A stretch of 64,000 nt of DNA from Pseudomonadota bacterium (lineage in GTDB: Bacteria; Pseudomonadota; Gammaproteobacteria; Xanthomonadales; Xanthomonadaceae), in contig JAEWFT010000019.1 in the NCBI GenBank assembly GCA_023388715.1, forward strand, positions 41,088 to 105,087. Reading direction: 5' to 3'. A program made the translations under genes and the position numbers. This document shows, one piece after another, positions 36,573-49,141 of the stretch; position 1 is the stretch's first letter, and each line of letters opens with the position of its first letter. Below the pieces are notes generated by a model. The model worked only from the letters and a program-made list of their open reading frames with translations, was not told the origin of the DNA and searched no databases.

Positions 36573-38381
36573 TCACTTGCTGTCCACCTGCAGCACGGCG
36601 AGGAAGGCCTCCTGCGGGATCTCCACCCGGCCGACCTGCTTCATCCGCTTCTTGCCTTCCTTCTGCTTCTCCAGCAGCTTCTTCTTGCGGGTGGCATCGC
36701 CGCCATAGCACTTCGCCAGCACGTTCTTGCGCAGCGCCTTGACCGTGGTGCGGGCGATCACCTGCGAGCCGATCGCGGCCTGGATGGCGACGTCGAACAT
36801 CTGCCGCGGGATCAGGTCCTTCATCTTCTCGGTCAATTCGCGGCCCCGGCGATCGGCCTGGGTGCGGTGCACGATGATCGACAGCGCATCGACGCGGTCG
36901 CCGTTGATCAGGGTGTCCACCCGCACGAACGGGCCGGCGTCGAAACGCAGGAAGTGGTAGTCCAGCGAGGCATAGCCGCGGCTCACCGACTTCAGCTTGT
37001 CGAAGAAGTCGAGCACCACCTCGGCCATCGGCAGCTCGTAGCTGACCTGGACCTGGCTGGCCATGTAGGTGATGCCGATCTGCACGCCGCGCTTGTCCTC
37101 GCACAGCTTGATCACGCTGCCGATGTAGTCGGGAGGGGTCAGGATGTTGGCGCGGATGATCGGCTCGCGGATCTCCTGCACCAGGTTCGCCGCCGGCAGC
37201 TTGGCCGGGTTGTCCATCGGCACGGTGCTGCCGTCGGTCTTGAGCACCTCGTAGATCACGGTCGGCGCGGTGGAGATGAGGTTGAGGTCGTACTCGCGCT
37301 CCAGACGCTCCTGCACGATCTCCATGTGCAACATGCCAAGGAAGCCGCACCGGAAGCCGAAGCCCATCGCCTCCGAGCTCTCCGGCTCGAAGCGCAGCGC
37401 GGCATCGTTGAGGCGCAGCTTCTCGAGCGCCTCGCGCAGGTCCGGGTAGTCCTCGGCATCCACCGGGAACAGGCCGGCGAACACGCGCGGCTGCATCTCC
37501 TGGAAGCCGGGCAGCGGCGCCGGCGCGGGATCGCTGGCCAGGGTCAGGGTGTCGCCGACCGGGGCACCGTGCACGTCCTTGATCGACGCCGTGATCCAGC
37601 CGACCTCGCCGGCCCTGAGGCTCTGGGTGACCTTGCGCTTGGGAGTGAACACGCCCACCGCGTCGACCTGGTGGGCGCGGCCCGTGCTCATCACCAGCAT
37701 CTTGTCGCCCGGCTTGAGCTCGCCCTGCATCACCCGCACCAGCGAGACGACGCCAAGGTAGTTGTCGAACCAGGAGTCGATGATCAGGGCCTGCAGCTTG
37801 TCGGTGTCGCGGCGCGCGGGCGGCGGGATGCGCTTGACGATCGCCTCCAGCACGTCGCGCACGTTGAGGCCGGTCTTGGCGCTGATCGGCACAGCCTCGC
37901 TGGCGTCGATGCCGATGACGGCCTCGATCTCCTCCTTGACCTTGTCGATGTCGGCGGTGGGCAGGTCGATCTTGTTGATCACCGGCACCACTTCAAGCCC
38001 CTGCTCCACCGCGGTGTAGCAGTTGGCGACCGATTGCGCCTCGACGCCCTGTGCGGCATCCACCACCAGCAACGCGCCTTCGCACGCGGCCAGCGAGCGG
38101 CTGACCTCGTAGCTGAAGTCGACGTGGCCGGGGGTGTCGATGAAGTTGAGGTGGTAGGTCTGCCCGTCCAGCGCGGTGTACGGCAGCGATACGGATTGCG
38201 CCTTGATGGTGATGCCGCGCTCGCGCTCGATCGGGTTGTTGTCCAGCACCTGCGCTTCCATCTCGCGCTCGGTCAGGCCGCCGCACAGCTGGATGATGCG
38301 ATCGGCCAGGGTCGATTTGCCGTGGTCGACGTGGGCGATGATCGAGAAGTTGCGGATGGCCCGCATCGGGTCTTGCTGCAT
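36573..38381 (-). CDS. lepA: Elongation factor 4 (back-translocase LepA)
   Basis: 602 residues, normal family length. GTPase motifs [17 protein letters not shown] and NKIDLP are present, along with EF-G-like domains and the specific C-terminal domain (ending [20 protein letters not shown]). It has the LepA-only segment [18 protein letters not shown]. It binds ribosomes and assists at stalled or misassembled complexes. It lies between mucD and lepB on the sigma-E-driven strand. Confidence 0.98.
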   Translation of the reverse strand: MQQDPMRAIRNFSIIAHVDHGKSTLADRIIQLCGGLTEREMEAQVLDNNPIERERGITIKAQSVSLPYTALDGQTYHLNFIDTPGHVDFSYEVSRSLAACEGALLVVDAAQGVEAQSVANCYTAVEQGLEVVPVINKIDLPTADIDKVKEEIEAVIGIDASEAVPISAKTGLNVRDVLEAIVKRIPPPARRDTDKLQALIIDSWFDNYLGVVSLVRVMQGELKPGDKMLVMSTGRAHQVDAVGVFTPKRKVTQSLRAGEVGWITASIKDVHGAPVGDTLTLASDPAPAPLPGFQEMQPRVFAGLFPVDAEDYPDLREALEKLRLNDAALRFEPESSEAMGFGFRCGFLGMLHMEIVQERLEREYDLNLISTAPTVIYEVLKTDGSTVPMDNPAKLPAANLVQEIREPIIRANILTPPDYIGSVIKLCEDKRGVQIGITYMASQVQVSYELPMAEVVLDFFDKLKSVSRGYASLDYHFLRFDAGPFVRVDTLINGDRVDALSIIVHRTQADRRGRELTEKMKDLIPRQMFDVAIQAAIGSQVIARTTVKALRKNVLAKCYGGDATRKKKLLEKQKEGKKRMKQVGRVEIPQEAFLAVLQVDSK

Positions 38382-38468
38382 GTGGGGATGCCGTGCGAAG
38401 GGGCGATTGGCGGCGACGGCAGCAACGTGGCGGCCAGTCTTCAGGTCAGCCGGCGATTATCGCACAGC

Positions 38469-38496
38469 GCGCCTGCCCGGCCGGGCCGGCAGGCGC
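38469..38496 (-). terminator. Hairpin between mucD and lepA
   Basis: A perfect 9-base stem (GCGCCTGCC/GGCAGGCGC) with a 10-base GC loop, ten bases after the mucD stop. There is no T run, so it may be a processing or attenuation hairpin rather than a full terminator. Confidence 0.35.
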
Positions 38497-38505
38497 ATCC
38501 GGCGG

Positions 38506-39999
38506 TCAACCCTCCGCCGGGTTGACCGTGATGTACTGCGTTCCGCCGCCGCGCCGCACCAGCAGCATGACCGGCTTGCCCGAGCCGATCCCGCGCAGCT
38601 GCGCGTTGAGCGCGCCGGTGCTGGCGACATCGCTGCGACCGACCGCCAGGATCACGTCGCCCGGGCGCAGGCCTGCCTGGCGTGCGGCCAGGCCGTCCAC
38701 CCGGGCGACCAGCACGCCCTCCCCGGCCTCCAGGCCAAGCTGGCGGCGCTTGGCGGCGTCGAGGTCCTCGCCAACGATGCCGAGCGGGTTGGCCTGCGCG
38801 GCGGCGGCCGGGCGCGGGGCCGCGTCGGCGGCGGCCACGGCCGCTTCATCGAGCTTGCTGAGGGTGGCGGTCAGGGTACGCGGCTTGCCGTCGCGCAGGA
38901 TCTCCAGCGTCACCCGCGTGCCCGGCGCCATCGCACCGATGATGGGCGGCAGGTCGCTGGACTCGAGGATGGCCCGCCCGTTGACGCTGCGCACGACGTC
39001 CTGGCGCTGCAGGCCGGCGCGCTCGGCGGCGCTGCCCGGCTCGACTCGCGCCACCAGCGCGCCGTTGGCGTCCGGCAGGCCCAGGGCGCTGGCGGCATCC
39101 CGGCTGAGGTTCTGGATCTGCACGCCCAGCTGGCCGCGGGTCACCTTGCCGGTGGCCTTGAGTTGCTGGACCGAGTTCATCGCGATGTCGATCGGGATCG
39201 CGAAGCTCACGCCCATGTAGCCGCCGGAGTTGCTGAAGATCTGCGAGTTGATGCCCACGACCTGGCCGCGGGTGTCCAGCAGCGGGCCGCCGGAGTTGCC
39301 GCGGTTGATCGCCACGTCGGTCTGGATGAAGGGCACGTAGCGCTGGCCGGCGTACGGATTGGCGCGGCCCACCGCGCTGACGATGCCGGCCGTCACCGAG
39401 TGGTCCAGCCCGAACGGAGAGCCTATCGCCACCACCCATTGGCCCGGCTTGAGCGCATTCGAGTTGCCGATGCGCAGGGTCGGCAATCCGGTCGCGGCGA
39501 TCTTGAGCAGGGCAACGTCGGATTGTTCATCGCTGCCGACCACTTTCGCGGTGAACTCGCGACGATCCTCGAGCCGGATGCGCACGGTGTCAGCGCCATC
39601 AACCACGTGGTGGTTGGTCAGAACGTAGCCATCGCCGGAAATGATGAAGCCGGTGCCCTGCGACGTCCCGCGCGGTCCGGGCATGCCCGGCATCCCGGGC
39701 ATCTGCGGCATCCCGGGCCCGAAGAAGCGGCGGAAGAATTCGGGCATCTCCTCGTCCGGCACGCCTTGCCCGCGCTGCGCCGCGCGCTGGCCACCGACCT
39801 CGGCCTGCACGCTCACCACCGCCGGTCCCACCTGCTCGACCAGCCGTGTGAAGTCCGGCAGCCCGGTCACCAGTTCCGGCGCTGGCGCGGCGGATTGCGC
39901 GCTGGCGCTGCCCAACCAGACGCCACCGCCTACGCCGGCAAGCGCGAGCATGGTGGCCAGGGCCACGGGACGGAAGGAGAGACGCTGGGCAACAGGCAT
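38506..39999 (-). CDS. mucD: Periplasmic serine protease of the DegP/DegQ/MucD type
   Basis: 497 residues. A leader ends near residue 34 (GSASA). The catalytic triad is His131 (LTNHHVV), Asp161 (QSDVALL) and Ser236 (RGNSGGPL). Two PDZ domains follow (about 290-385 and 410-490). It degrades misfolded envelope proteins. The loop at 95-110 is an unusual Met/Gly/Pro repeat (GMPQMPGMPGMPG). The order rpoE-rseA-mucD is the one described in Xanthomonas, and the gene is probably part of the sigma-E response. Confidence 0.95.
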   Translation of the reverse strand: MPVAQRLSFRPVALATMLALAGVGGGVWLGSASAQSAAPAPELVTGLPDFTRLVEQVGPAVVSVQAEVGGQRAAQRGQGVPDEEMPEFFRRFFGPGMPQMPGMPGMPGPRGTSQGTGFIISGDGYVLTNHHVVDGADTVRIRLEDRREFTAKVVGSDEQSDVALLKIAATGLPTLRIGNSNALKPGQWVVAIGSPFGLDHSVTAGIVSAVGRANPYAGQRYVPFIQTDVAINRGNSGGPLLDTRGQVVGINSQIFSNSGGYMGVSFAIPIDIAMNSVQQLKATGKVTRGQLGVQIQNLSRDAASALGLPDANGALVARVEPGSAAERAGLQRQDVVRSVNGRAILESSDLPPIIGAMAPGTRVTLEILRDGKPRTLTATLSKLDEAAVAAADAAPRPAAAAQANPLGIVGEDLDAAKRRQLGLEAGEGVLVARVDGLAARQAGLRPGDVILAVGRSDVASTGALNAQLRGIGSGKPVMLLVRRGGGTQYITVNPAEG

Positions 40000-40062
40000 C
40001 GTGGACGATTCCTCGTTCGCGTTGGATGGGAAACCGGGAGCGGGGGTCAGGACAACCGCAGG

Positions 40063-40950
40063 TCAGGGCTGGTCGGTGGCGGGTGCCGGCTTGGCCGCGG
40101 CGGGCGCCTCCGCGGCTGCGTCAGGACTGGCATCCGTCTCGACAGCGGCCGGCTCGTACGCCGGCACCAGCGCCAGGGGCGGCGGGCCGAAGGGATTGTC
40201 GGCCACCCGCGCCTCCGCGTTGCCGCCAAAGCCGACCGCCAGGCCGCCATTCGCGTACTGCGGCAACACCGCGCGCGGCCACGGCCGGGTGACGATGGCG
40301 GGCGGCGGAAGCGCGCCCGCAACCGCCGGCATTTCGAGCTGCGTGGCCGGCGCCGGGTCCTGTTGCCGCGCCACGGCGCGCGCCGGTACCGCACGCTCAC
40401 GCGCAGGGCGCGCCGCCACCGCGGCAGCGGCGACCAGTGCAGCGGAAGCATCAGAAGTGGCAACCGGCTGCGGAACCGATGGCTCCATCGGACTCGGCGC
40501 AGGCGCGTTTGCCGGCGCGGGCGCGGCGGCGACCAGCGGCCGCGGACCGCCCTCGACGGGGGCATCCGCGGGACGCACGGCGAGCAGCGCCACCACCGCC
40601 AGCGAGGCCGCCATCGCGGCGCCACCACCCCATCGCAGCCAGGTCGTCCGCGGCTGTCGCGGGACCACCGGCGGCTGCGGGGCATTCTCGCCATGCAGCG
40701 CCGCACTGACGCGGCTGGCGAAGTGGGCAGGCAGGCGCTGGCTGGGTGCCAGGCCTCGCATGGCCTCGCCGGCGATGCGCCAGCGCTCCCAGCTGCCGGC
40801 CAGCGAGGCATCGTGTTGCAGGCGCCGCAGCAGGAACCGCGTCTGGTCGGCGGGCAATGCGCCGTCCATCAGCGCCGACAGCTGCTCCCGGCTGCTCAGC
40901 TGGGTCAGGTCGTTGCTTTGGAGATCGGTATCGGCGTGTCGGTCGTTCAT
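40063..40950 (-). CDS. rseA: Anti-sigma-E factor RseA
   Basis: 295 residues from the ATG at 40950. The N-terminal RseA domain that holds sigma-E is clear (SREQLSALMDGALPADQ, WERWRIAGEAMRG). A membrane span (about 107-125) is followed by a long Ala/Pro-rich periplasmic part. It overlaps rpoE by ATGA, so sigma and anti-sigma are made in step. The periplasmic part is much longer than that of E. coli RseA. Regulated proteolysis by a DegS/RseP system is expected by analogy, but these genes are not in the window. Confidence 0.88.
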   Translation of the reverse strand: MNDRHADTDLQSNDLTQLSSREQLSALMDGALPADQTRFLLRRLQHDASLAGSWERWRIAGEAMRGLAPSQRLPAHFASRVSAALHGENAPQPPVVPRQPRTTWLRWGGGAAMAASLAVVALLAVRPADAPVEGGPRPLVAAAPAPANAPAPSPMEPSVPQPVATSDASAALVAAAAVAARPARERAVPARAVARQQDPAPATQLEMPAVAGALPPPAIVTRPWPRAVLPQYANGGLAVGFGGNAEARVADNPFGPPPLALVPAYEPAAVETDASPDAAAEAPAAAKPAPATDQP

Positions 40951-41564
40951 GCGTGCGAGCGTTTCGGGGTTTCGTCGTGGTCGAGCAGCGGCTTCATGCG
41001 CGCGTCGATCGCCTCGCGGGCGCGGAAGATCCGCGAACGCACGGTGCCGATCGGGCACTGCATGCGCTCGGCGATCTCCTCGTAGCTCATCCCCTCCACT
41101 TCGCGGAAGGTGATCGCATCGCGCAACTCCGGCGGCAATTCTTCGACCGCGCGCAGCACCGTTTGTTCCAGCTGCTGGCGCATCAGTTCGCGCTCCGGAG
41201 TGTCGTTGTCGCGCAGGCGCAGGCCGGATTCGAACTGCTCGGCATCCTCGACGTCGACGTCGTCCGTCGGCGGTCGCCGGTTGTGCGCGACCAGGTGGTT
41301 CTTGGCGGTGTTCACCGCGATCCGGTGCAGCCAGGTGGAGAACTGGGCGTCACCGCGGAAGCCGCCGATGGCCCGGTAGGCGCGGATGAAGGTGTCCTGC
41401 GCCACGTCCTGCACTTCCGCCCAGTCGTGCACGTAGCGGGAAATGAGCGCGGCGGTGCGATGCTGGTACTTGCGCACCAGCAGGTCGAAGGCGGCGCTGT
41501 CGCCGCGCTGCACGCGTTGGACAAGGTCCTGGTCCAGCGTCTGCGACACCTGATCCTCTGCCAT
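40947..41564 (-). CDS. rpoE: Sigma-E (RpoE/AlgU) envelope-stress sigma factor
   Basis: 205 residues from the ATG at 41564. Sigma-2 has FDLLVRKYQHR, DVAQDTFIRAYRAI and FSTWLHRIAVNTAKN. Sigma-4 has LPPELRDAITFREVEGMSYEEIAERMQCPIGTVRSRI. The region-2 and region-4 sequences match RpoE/AlgU rather than a generic ECF factor. It is read from its own-type promoter (41609-41636), implying autoregulation, and is followed by rseA and mucD. Confidence 0.96.
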   Translation of the reverse strand: MAEDQVSQTLDQDLVQRVQRGDSAAFDLLVRKYQHRTAALISRYVHDWAEVQDVAQDTFIRAYRAIGGFRGDAQFSTWLHRIAVNTAKNHLVAHNRRPPTDDVDVEDAEQFESGLRLRDNDTPERELMRQQLEQTVLRAVEELPPELRDAITFREVEGMSYEEIAERMQCPIGTVRSRIFRAREAIDARMKPLLDHDETPKRSHA

Positions 41565-41608
41565 TCGCGCCGGAACCTCGGGGTTGTGGCCCGGTCGCAT
41601 CCAGGCAG

Positions 41609-41636
41609 TCAGACAGGCGATCCGCGGGGAAGTTCC
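41609..41636 (-). promoter_or_regulatory. Sigma-E-dependent promoter of rpoE
   Basis: On the minus strand GGAACTT (41636-41630) and TCTGA (41613-41609) are exactly 16 bases apart. That is a full match to the RpoE/AlgU consensus. Transcription would start near 41603, giving a leader of about 40 bases before the rpoE ATG. Confidence 0.85.
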
Positions 41637-41698
41637 GCGGGCTGGGGGAGATCTGCCGCCGGCGTGATCCGTATTCAAGTGGCGACAGGCTACGATAA

Positions 41699-41709
41699 GG
41701 GGTCACCCC
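41699..41709. promoter_or_regulatory. Palindrome GGGGTCACCCC upstream of the beta-oxidation gene
   Basis: A 5-1-5 palindrome 24 bases before the start codon at 41733. It is followed by two direct copies of TGGTACG (41714-41720 and 41723-41729). It could be an operator for the fatty-acid gene; there is no direct evidence. Confidence 0.25.
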
Positions 41710-41732
41710 ATACTGGTACGGATGGTACGCGC

Positions 41733-43808
41733 ATGGCCGCTTCCCACGCGTCTGGCTTCGACGGGCTCCGCCTTCGCCACTGGAAACCGGATCGCCGCGA
41801 GGATGGCGTGCTGGTCCTGCACTTCGACCGCGAGGGCGAATCGGTCAATGCGTTCTCGCAGGACGTGCTGCTGGAACTGGGTGAGGTGCTGGAGCGCCTG
41901 GCGATCGATCCGCCGCCGGGCGTGGTGATCGCCTCGGCCAAGGGCAGCGGCTTCATCGCCGGCGCCGACCTCCGGGAATTCCAGGAGTTCGACCGCAAGG
42001 GCACCGTGGACGACGCGATCCGCCGAGGCCAGACCGTGTTCCAGAAGCTCGCTGAGCTGCCGTGCCCGACGGTGGCGGCGATCCACGGCTTCTGCATGGG
42101 TGGCGGGACCGAGCTCGCCCTGGCGTGCGACTACCGCGTGGCCAGCGACAACCCCGCCACCCGCATCGGCCTGCCGGAAACGCAGCTTGGCATCTTCCCG
42201 GGCTGGGGCGGCAGCGCGCGGCTGCCGCGGCTGGTCGGCGCCCCGGCGGCGATGGACATGATGCTGACCGGCCGCGCGCTGTCGGCCAAGGCAGCGCGCG
42301 GGACCGGGCTGGTCGATAAGGTGGTGGCGCAGCCGGTGTTGCTGGATGCGGCAGCGGCGCTGGCGCTTGCCGGCACCACCCGGCCCTTCAGGCAGCGCGC
42401 GATGGGCTGGCTGACCAACACCCTGCCGGCGCGCAAGCTGCTGGCGCCGCAGATGGCCAAGCAGGTAGCGCGCAAGGCCCGCAAGGAACACTACCCCGCG
42501 CCGTATGCGCTGATCTCGGCCTGGGAACGCGCCGGCGGTAAGGGCATCCAGGGCCGCCTCGACGCCGAGCGCCGCGCGGTGGTCAAGCTGGCCGGCACGC
42601 CGACCGCCCGCAACCTGATCCGCATCTTCTTCCTCACCGAGCGGCTGAAGGCGCTGGGCAAGGGCGAGTCCGGCATCGCCCGCGTGCACGTGGTCGGCGC
42701 CGGCGTGATGGGCGGCGACATCGCCGCGTTCGCCGCCTACAAGGGCTTCGAGGTGACCCTGCAGGACCGCGAGCAGCGCTTCATCGACGGCGCGCTGCAG
42801 CGCGCGCAAACGCTGTTCGAGAAGAAGGTGAAGGACGAAACAAAGCGCCCGGCGGTGGCGGCGCGACTGAAGTCCGACCTCGACGGCGCGGGCGTGGATG
42901 ATGCCGACCTGGTCATCGAAGCGATCATCGAGAACCCGGAAGCCAAGCGCGACCTCTACCAGTCGGTCGAACCGCGCATGCGGGCCGAGGCGCTGCTGAC
43001 CACCAACACGTCCTCGATCCCGCTGGACGAACTGCGCCCGCACATCGCGCGTCCGGCGCAGTTCGCCGGCCTGCATTACTTCAACCCGGTGGCGCAGATG
43101 CCGCTGGTGGAAATCATCCGCCACGACGGCATGGCCGCGGAGACCGAGCGCCGCCTGGCCGCGTTCTGCAAGGCGCTGGGCAAGTTCCCGGTGCCGGTGG
43201 CCGGCACGCCCGGCTTCCTGGTCAACCGCGTGCTGTTCCCGTACATGCTGGAAGCCGCCACCGCCTATGCGGAAGGCATCCCCGGCCCGGCGATCGACAA
43301 GGCCGCGACCCGCTTCGGCATGCCGATGGGGCCGATCGAGCTGCTCGACACCGTGGGCCTGGACGTTGCCGCCAGCGTGGGGCGCGAGCTCGCACCCTTC
43401 CTCGGCCTCGAGGTCCCGGCCGCGCTGGCGACGGTCGATCCGCACAATCGCGGCAAGAAGGATGGCCAGGGCATCTACCGCTGGGAGGCCGGCAAGGCGG
43501 TCAAGCCTGACCTGCCCGCGGACTACAAGGCGCCCGAGGACCTGGAGGACCGCCTGATCCTGCCGCTGCTGAACGAGGCGGTGGCCTGCCTGCACGACGG
43601 CGTGGTCAGCGACGCCGACCTGCTGGATGCGGGGGTGATCTTCGGGACCGGCTTCGCCCCCTTCCGCGGCGGCCCGGTGCAGCACATCCGTACGGTCGGC
43701 GCGGACGCGTTGCTGGCCCGGCTGCACGCGCTGCAGGCGAGGTACGGCGCGCGCTTCGCCCCGCGCGCGGGCTGGGACAACCCGGAATTGCGCCAGCCGC
43801 CACAGTAA
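41733..43808 (+). CDS. Fused enoyl-CoA hydratase / 3-hydroxyacyl-CoA dehydrogenase (FadB/FadJ type)
   Basis: 691 residues from the ATG at 41733. The crotonase half (1-190) has the oxyanion loop IHGFCMGGGTELALACDY and the catalytic glutamates in that segment and in GLPETQLGIFPGWGG. The NAD-binding half starts near 325 (VHVVGAGVMGGDIAAF) and continues through FAGLHYFNPVAQMPLVEI to two C-terminal helical domains. It carries out two steps of fatty-acid beta-oxidation. No thiolase (fadA) is adjacent. Divergent from the sigma-E operon. Confidence 0.92.
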   Translation: MAASHASGFDGLRLRHWKPDRREDGVLVLHFDREGESVNAFSQDVLLELGEVLERLAIDPPPGVVIASAKGSGFIAGADLREFQEFDRKGTVDDAIRRGQTVFQKLAELPCPTVAAIHGFCMGGGTELALACDYRVASDNPATRIGLPETQLGIFPGWGGSARLPRLVGAPAAMDMMLTGRALSAKAARGTGLVDKVVAQPVLLDAAAALALAGTTRPFRQRAMGWLTNTLPARKLLAPQMAKQVARKARKEHYPAPYALISAWERAGGKGIQGRLDAERRAVVKLAGTPTARNLIRIFFLTERLKALGKGESGIARVHVVGAGVMGGDIAAFAAYKGFEVTLQDREQRFIDGALQRAQTLFEKKVKDETKRPAVAARLKSDLDGAGVDDADLVIEAIIENPEAKRDLYQSVEPRMRAEALLTTNTSSIPLDELRPHIARPAQFAGLHYFNPVAQMPLVEIIRHDGMAAETERRLAAFCKALGKFPVPVAGTPGFLVNRVLFPYMLEAATAYAEGIPGPAIDKAATRFGMPMGPIELLDTVGLDVAASVGRELAPFLGLEVPAALATVDPHNRGKKDGQGIYRWEAGKAVKPDLPADYKAPEDLEDRLILPLLNEAVACLHDGVVSDADLLDAGVIFGTGFAPFRGGPVQHIRTVGADALLARLHALQARYGARFAPRAGWDNPELRQPPQ

Positions 43809-43832
43809 GGGCCTCGCAGCGCCCCACCTGGC

Positions 43833-44191
43833 TCACATCGTCTGCGTGGGGGTTTCCGCGTTGAGCATGCCGGCGAGCGTGGTCTCGATGCGGTTGCGCA
43901 CGCTCTCGCCCTCCGCGGTCTCCGCGAACTGCACGCCGATGCCGGCGGTGCGGCTGCCCTGGGCGCCGGTCGGGGTCACCCACACGACCTTGCCTGCCAC
44001 CGGCAGGCGTTCGGACGACTCCGGCAGGGTGAGCAGCAGGAAGACCTCGTCGCCGATGAAATAGCGGCGCGTGGTCGGCACGAAGATGCCGCCGTTCCTC
44101 AGGTAGGGCATGTAGGCGCGATACAGCGTCGGCTTGTCCTTCACCACCAGCGAGACGATGCCCTGGCGCGCGCCGGCGCCCATCGGATTGC

Positions 44192-44195
<4 letters not shown>
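43833..44195 (-). CDS. pilZ: PilZ-domain protein of type IV pilus assembly
   Basis: 120 residues from the ATG at 44195, in ATGA overlap with holB. The strands VEVFLLLTLP-like and AGKVVWVTP give the PilZ barrel. The N-terminal RxxxR and the DxSxxG motif that bind cyclic-di-GMP are missing (GSRTAGIGVQF stands in the second position). The non-binding PilZ of Xanthomonas, needed for pili through PilB/FimX contacts, has the same features and the same place after tmk-holB. Confidence 0.88.
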
Positions 44196-46945
<2,750 letters not shown>

Positions 46946-46949
<4 letters not shown>

Positions 46950-47794
46950 GGATCGCCCGCCGTGCACCAGAACATCGGATATGCCATCGCCAATCTGCCC
47001 TGCAATTCGTCCAGCGCCGGTTCCGGCGCGATCACGCGCGAGCCCAGCGACACCACCGGCAGGATACCGCGCACGCCGTTGCAGAGCGCCAGCGCCGTTG
47101 CCGCTTCCATCTCGGCGCGCTCCAGTTCGCGCACCTCCAACAGCCCTTGGTCGAGCAACCAGCCCCGGACCACGCCGGCCACTCCGCAGTGGTCCACCGG
47201 CGGCGTGAGCCACCGGTCGCCACTGCGCACCAGCAGGTTGGCCGCGGTCGCCGACACCACGTGGCCATCGCCGTCCTGCACCAGTCCTTCGTCGCAGCCG
47301 GCGCGCTCGGCTTCCATGCGCGCCAACACCTGCTCCAGGCGGTTGCAATGCTTGATCCCGGCCAGCGCCGGCTGCGCCGCAAGCCGCAAGGCGCACCAGT
47401 GCACGCGCAGCCCGGCGCGTGACGGCGGCAGGTCATGCAGCGACAGCATCCACGCCGACGTGGCATCCGGCGCGGGCGCATACCCGCGCCCGCCATCGCC
47501 GCGGGTCAGCAGCAGCTTGAGCACGCCGGCATCGCGGCCCTGCACGACTTCACTCACCTGCGCGCCGATGTACGCGGCGTCAGGCAGGGTGATGCCCAGG
47601 CGTCGCCCGCCCTCGCGCAGCCGCGCCAGGTGCCGCGGCCACAGTGGCACCTGGCCGCGATGGATGCGCATGGTCTCGAACAGGCCATCGCCGTAATTCA
47701 GGCCGCGGTTGCCGCCGCTGAACCCGTCCACGCGTGTGCAGCCCGCGTAGTACGCGGCGGCGTTTGTGTCGCTAGGGACGTGCGGAAGGATCAC
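46946..47794 (-). CDS. pabC: Aminodeoxychorismate lyase
   Basis: 282 residues. A PLP enzyme of fold type IV that makes 4-aminobenzoate for folate. The start is the GTG at 47794, overlapping the pabB stop, with GGGGGAGG just upstream. NYGDGLFETMR, the cofactor lysine in GIKHCNRLEQV, EGLVQD and SATAANLLV are conserved. Followed by mltG in GTGA overlap. Confidence 0.93.
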
Positions 47795-49134
47795 GCCTCC
47801 CCCAGCGCCCGCAACATCCCGCGGGCCTTTGCGCGCGTCTCGTCGAGCTCGCGCTGCGGGTCGGAGTCGATCACGATGCCGGCGCCGGTGCGGAAGCGGA
47901 CCTGCGTCCCTTCGACCTCGGCGCTGCGGATCAGGATGTTCAGGTCCATGTCGCCATCGCGCCCCAGCCAGCCCATCGCGCCGGTATAGGCGCCGCGGCC
48001 CACGCCTTCCAGTTCGGCGATCACCTGCATGCAGCGCACCTTGGGGCAGCCGGTGATGGTGCCGCCGGGAAACGTGGCGGCAATCGCCTGGCCAGGGGTC
48101 ACGTCCGCCCGCAGGACCCCGCGAACGTTGCTGACGATGTGGTGCACGTGGGCATAACTCTCGACCACCATCAGCTCGTCCACCTGCACGCTGCCCGCCT
48201 CGCAGACGCGACCGAGGTCGTTGCGCTCCAGATCGATCAGCATCACGTGCTCGGCGCGCTCCTTGGGGTGCCCCACCAGTTCGCGGATGCGGAAGGCATC
48301 GTCGTCGCCGACCACGCGCGGACGGGTGCCGGCGATCGGACGGGTCTCGGCCACGCGCCCGCGCACCGACAGCAGCCGTTCCGGGGACGCGCTGACCACG
48401 CTGCCGGACGCGGTGCGGAACACGCCGGCGAACGGCGCGGGATTGTGGGCGCGCAGGCGATCCAGCAGCGCCGCCGGGTCCACCGGTGACCCGAAGTGCG
48501 CGCGCCAGCCGCGCGACAGGTTGGCCTGGAACACGTCGCCGGCGGCAAGGTAGTCCAGCACGCGGCGGACGCCCTCGAGGAAGCGCTGCGGCGCGTCCTC
48601 CTCCACCGTCGTCGGCGGCTGCCATGCGGTTGGTTCCGGCAGTCGTCGGGCGCGCTCGATGTCGGCGGCGATGCCGTGCGCGCCATCGCGCTCCTCGGCT
48701 ACCGCGAAGGTCGCACCGGTGGCGCGGTCGCGCAGCACGGCCGCCGTGCACCGCAGCGCGATCGCCACCGGCAGCGCACCCGGGGCGGGCGGGAGCCGCA
48801 GCACGGGCTCCACCTGCGCGGCGAGTTCATAGCCCAGCAGCAATGCCCAGCCGCCGCGAAACGGCAGCGCGGGGTCCTTCACTGACGCGATGCGGGACTC
48901 GCGCCAGTGCGCGTCCAGCACGTCGAGGAAATCGCCTTCCAGCGTCGCGCCGGCTAGGGTGCGCACCCCACCATCCCGGTGCAGCGCGAAGCCATCGCCC
49001 GCATGCGCGAGCAGCATGTCCCAGCGCCCGTGCGCCCCGCTCGCGCTGGACTCCAGCAGCACCGGATAGCGCGCCGGGTCGAGCCGATGCAGGTCGAGCA
49101 GGTCGAACGCCTGCGTCAGCGGCTGTACGTGCAA
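47791..49134 (-). CDS. pabB: Aminodeoxychorismate synthase component I
   Basis: 447 residues if the TTG at 49134 is used. This start is eight bases inside the gap after fabF and gives a family-like N terminus (HVQPLTQAFDLLDLH). No ATG or GTG fits better. Chorismate-binding motifs are FQANLSRGW, SASPERLLSV, ETRPIAGTRPR, MLIDLERNDLGRV and FPGGTITGCPK. It needs a glutamine amidotransferase partner (PabA), which is not in the window. Set between fabF and pabC, a variation on the E. coli order. Confidence 0.92.
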   Translation of the reverse strand: MHVQPLTQAFDLLDLHRLDPARYPVLLESSASGAHGRWDMLLAHAGDGFALHRDGGVRTLAGATLEGDFLDVLDAHWRESRIASVKDPALPFRGGWALLLGYELAAQVEPVLRLPPAPGALPVAIALRCTAAVLRDRATGATFAVAEERDGAHGIAADIERARRLPEPTAWQPPTTVEEDAPQRFLEGVRRVLDYLAAGDVFQANLSRGWRAHFGSPVDPAALLDRLRAHNPAPFAGVFRTASGSVVSASPERLLSVRGRVAETRPIAGTRPRVVGDDDAFRIRELVGHPKERAEHVMLIDLERNDLGRVCEAGSVQVDELMVVESYAHVHHIVSNVRGVLRADVTPGQAIAATFPGGTITGCPKVRCMQVIAELEGVGRGAYTGAMGWLGRDGDMDLNILIRSAEVEGTQVRFRTGAGIVIDSDPQRELDETRAKARGMLRALGEA

Positions 49135-49141
49135 GCGCGGC

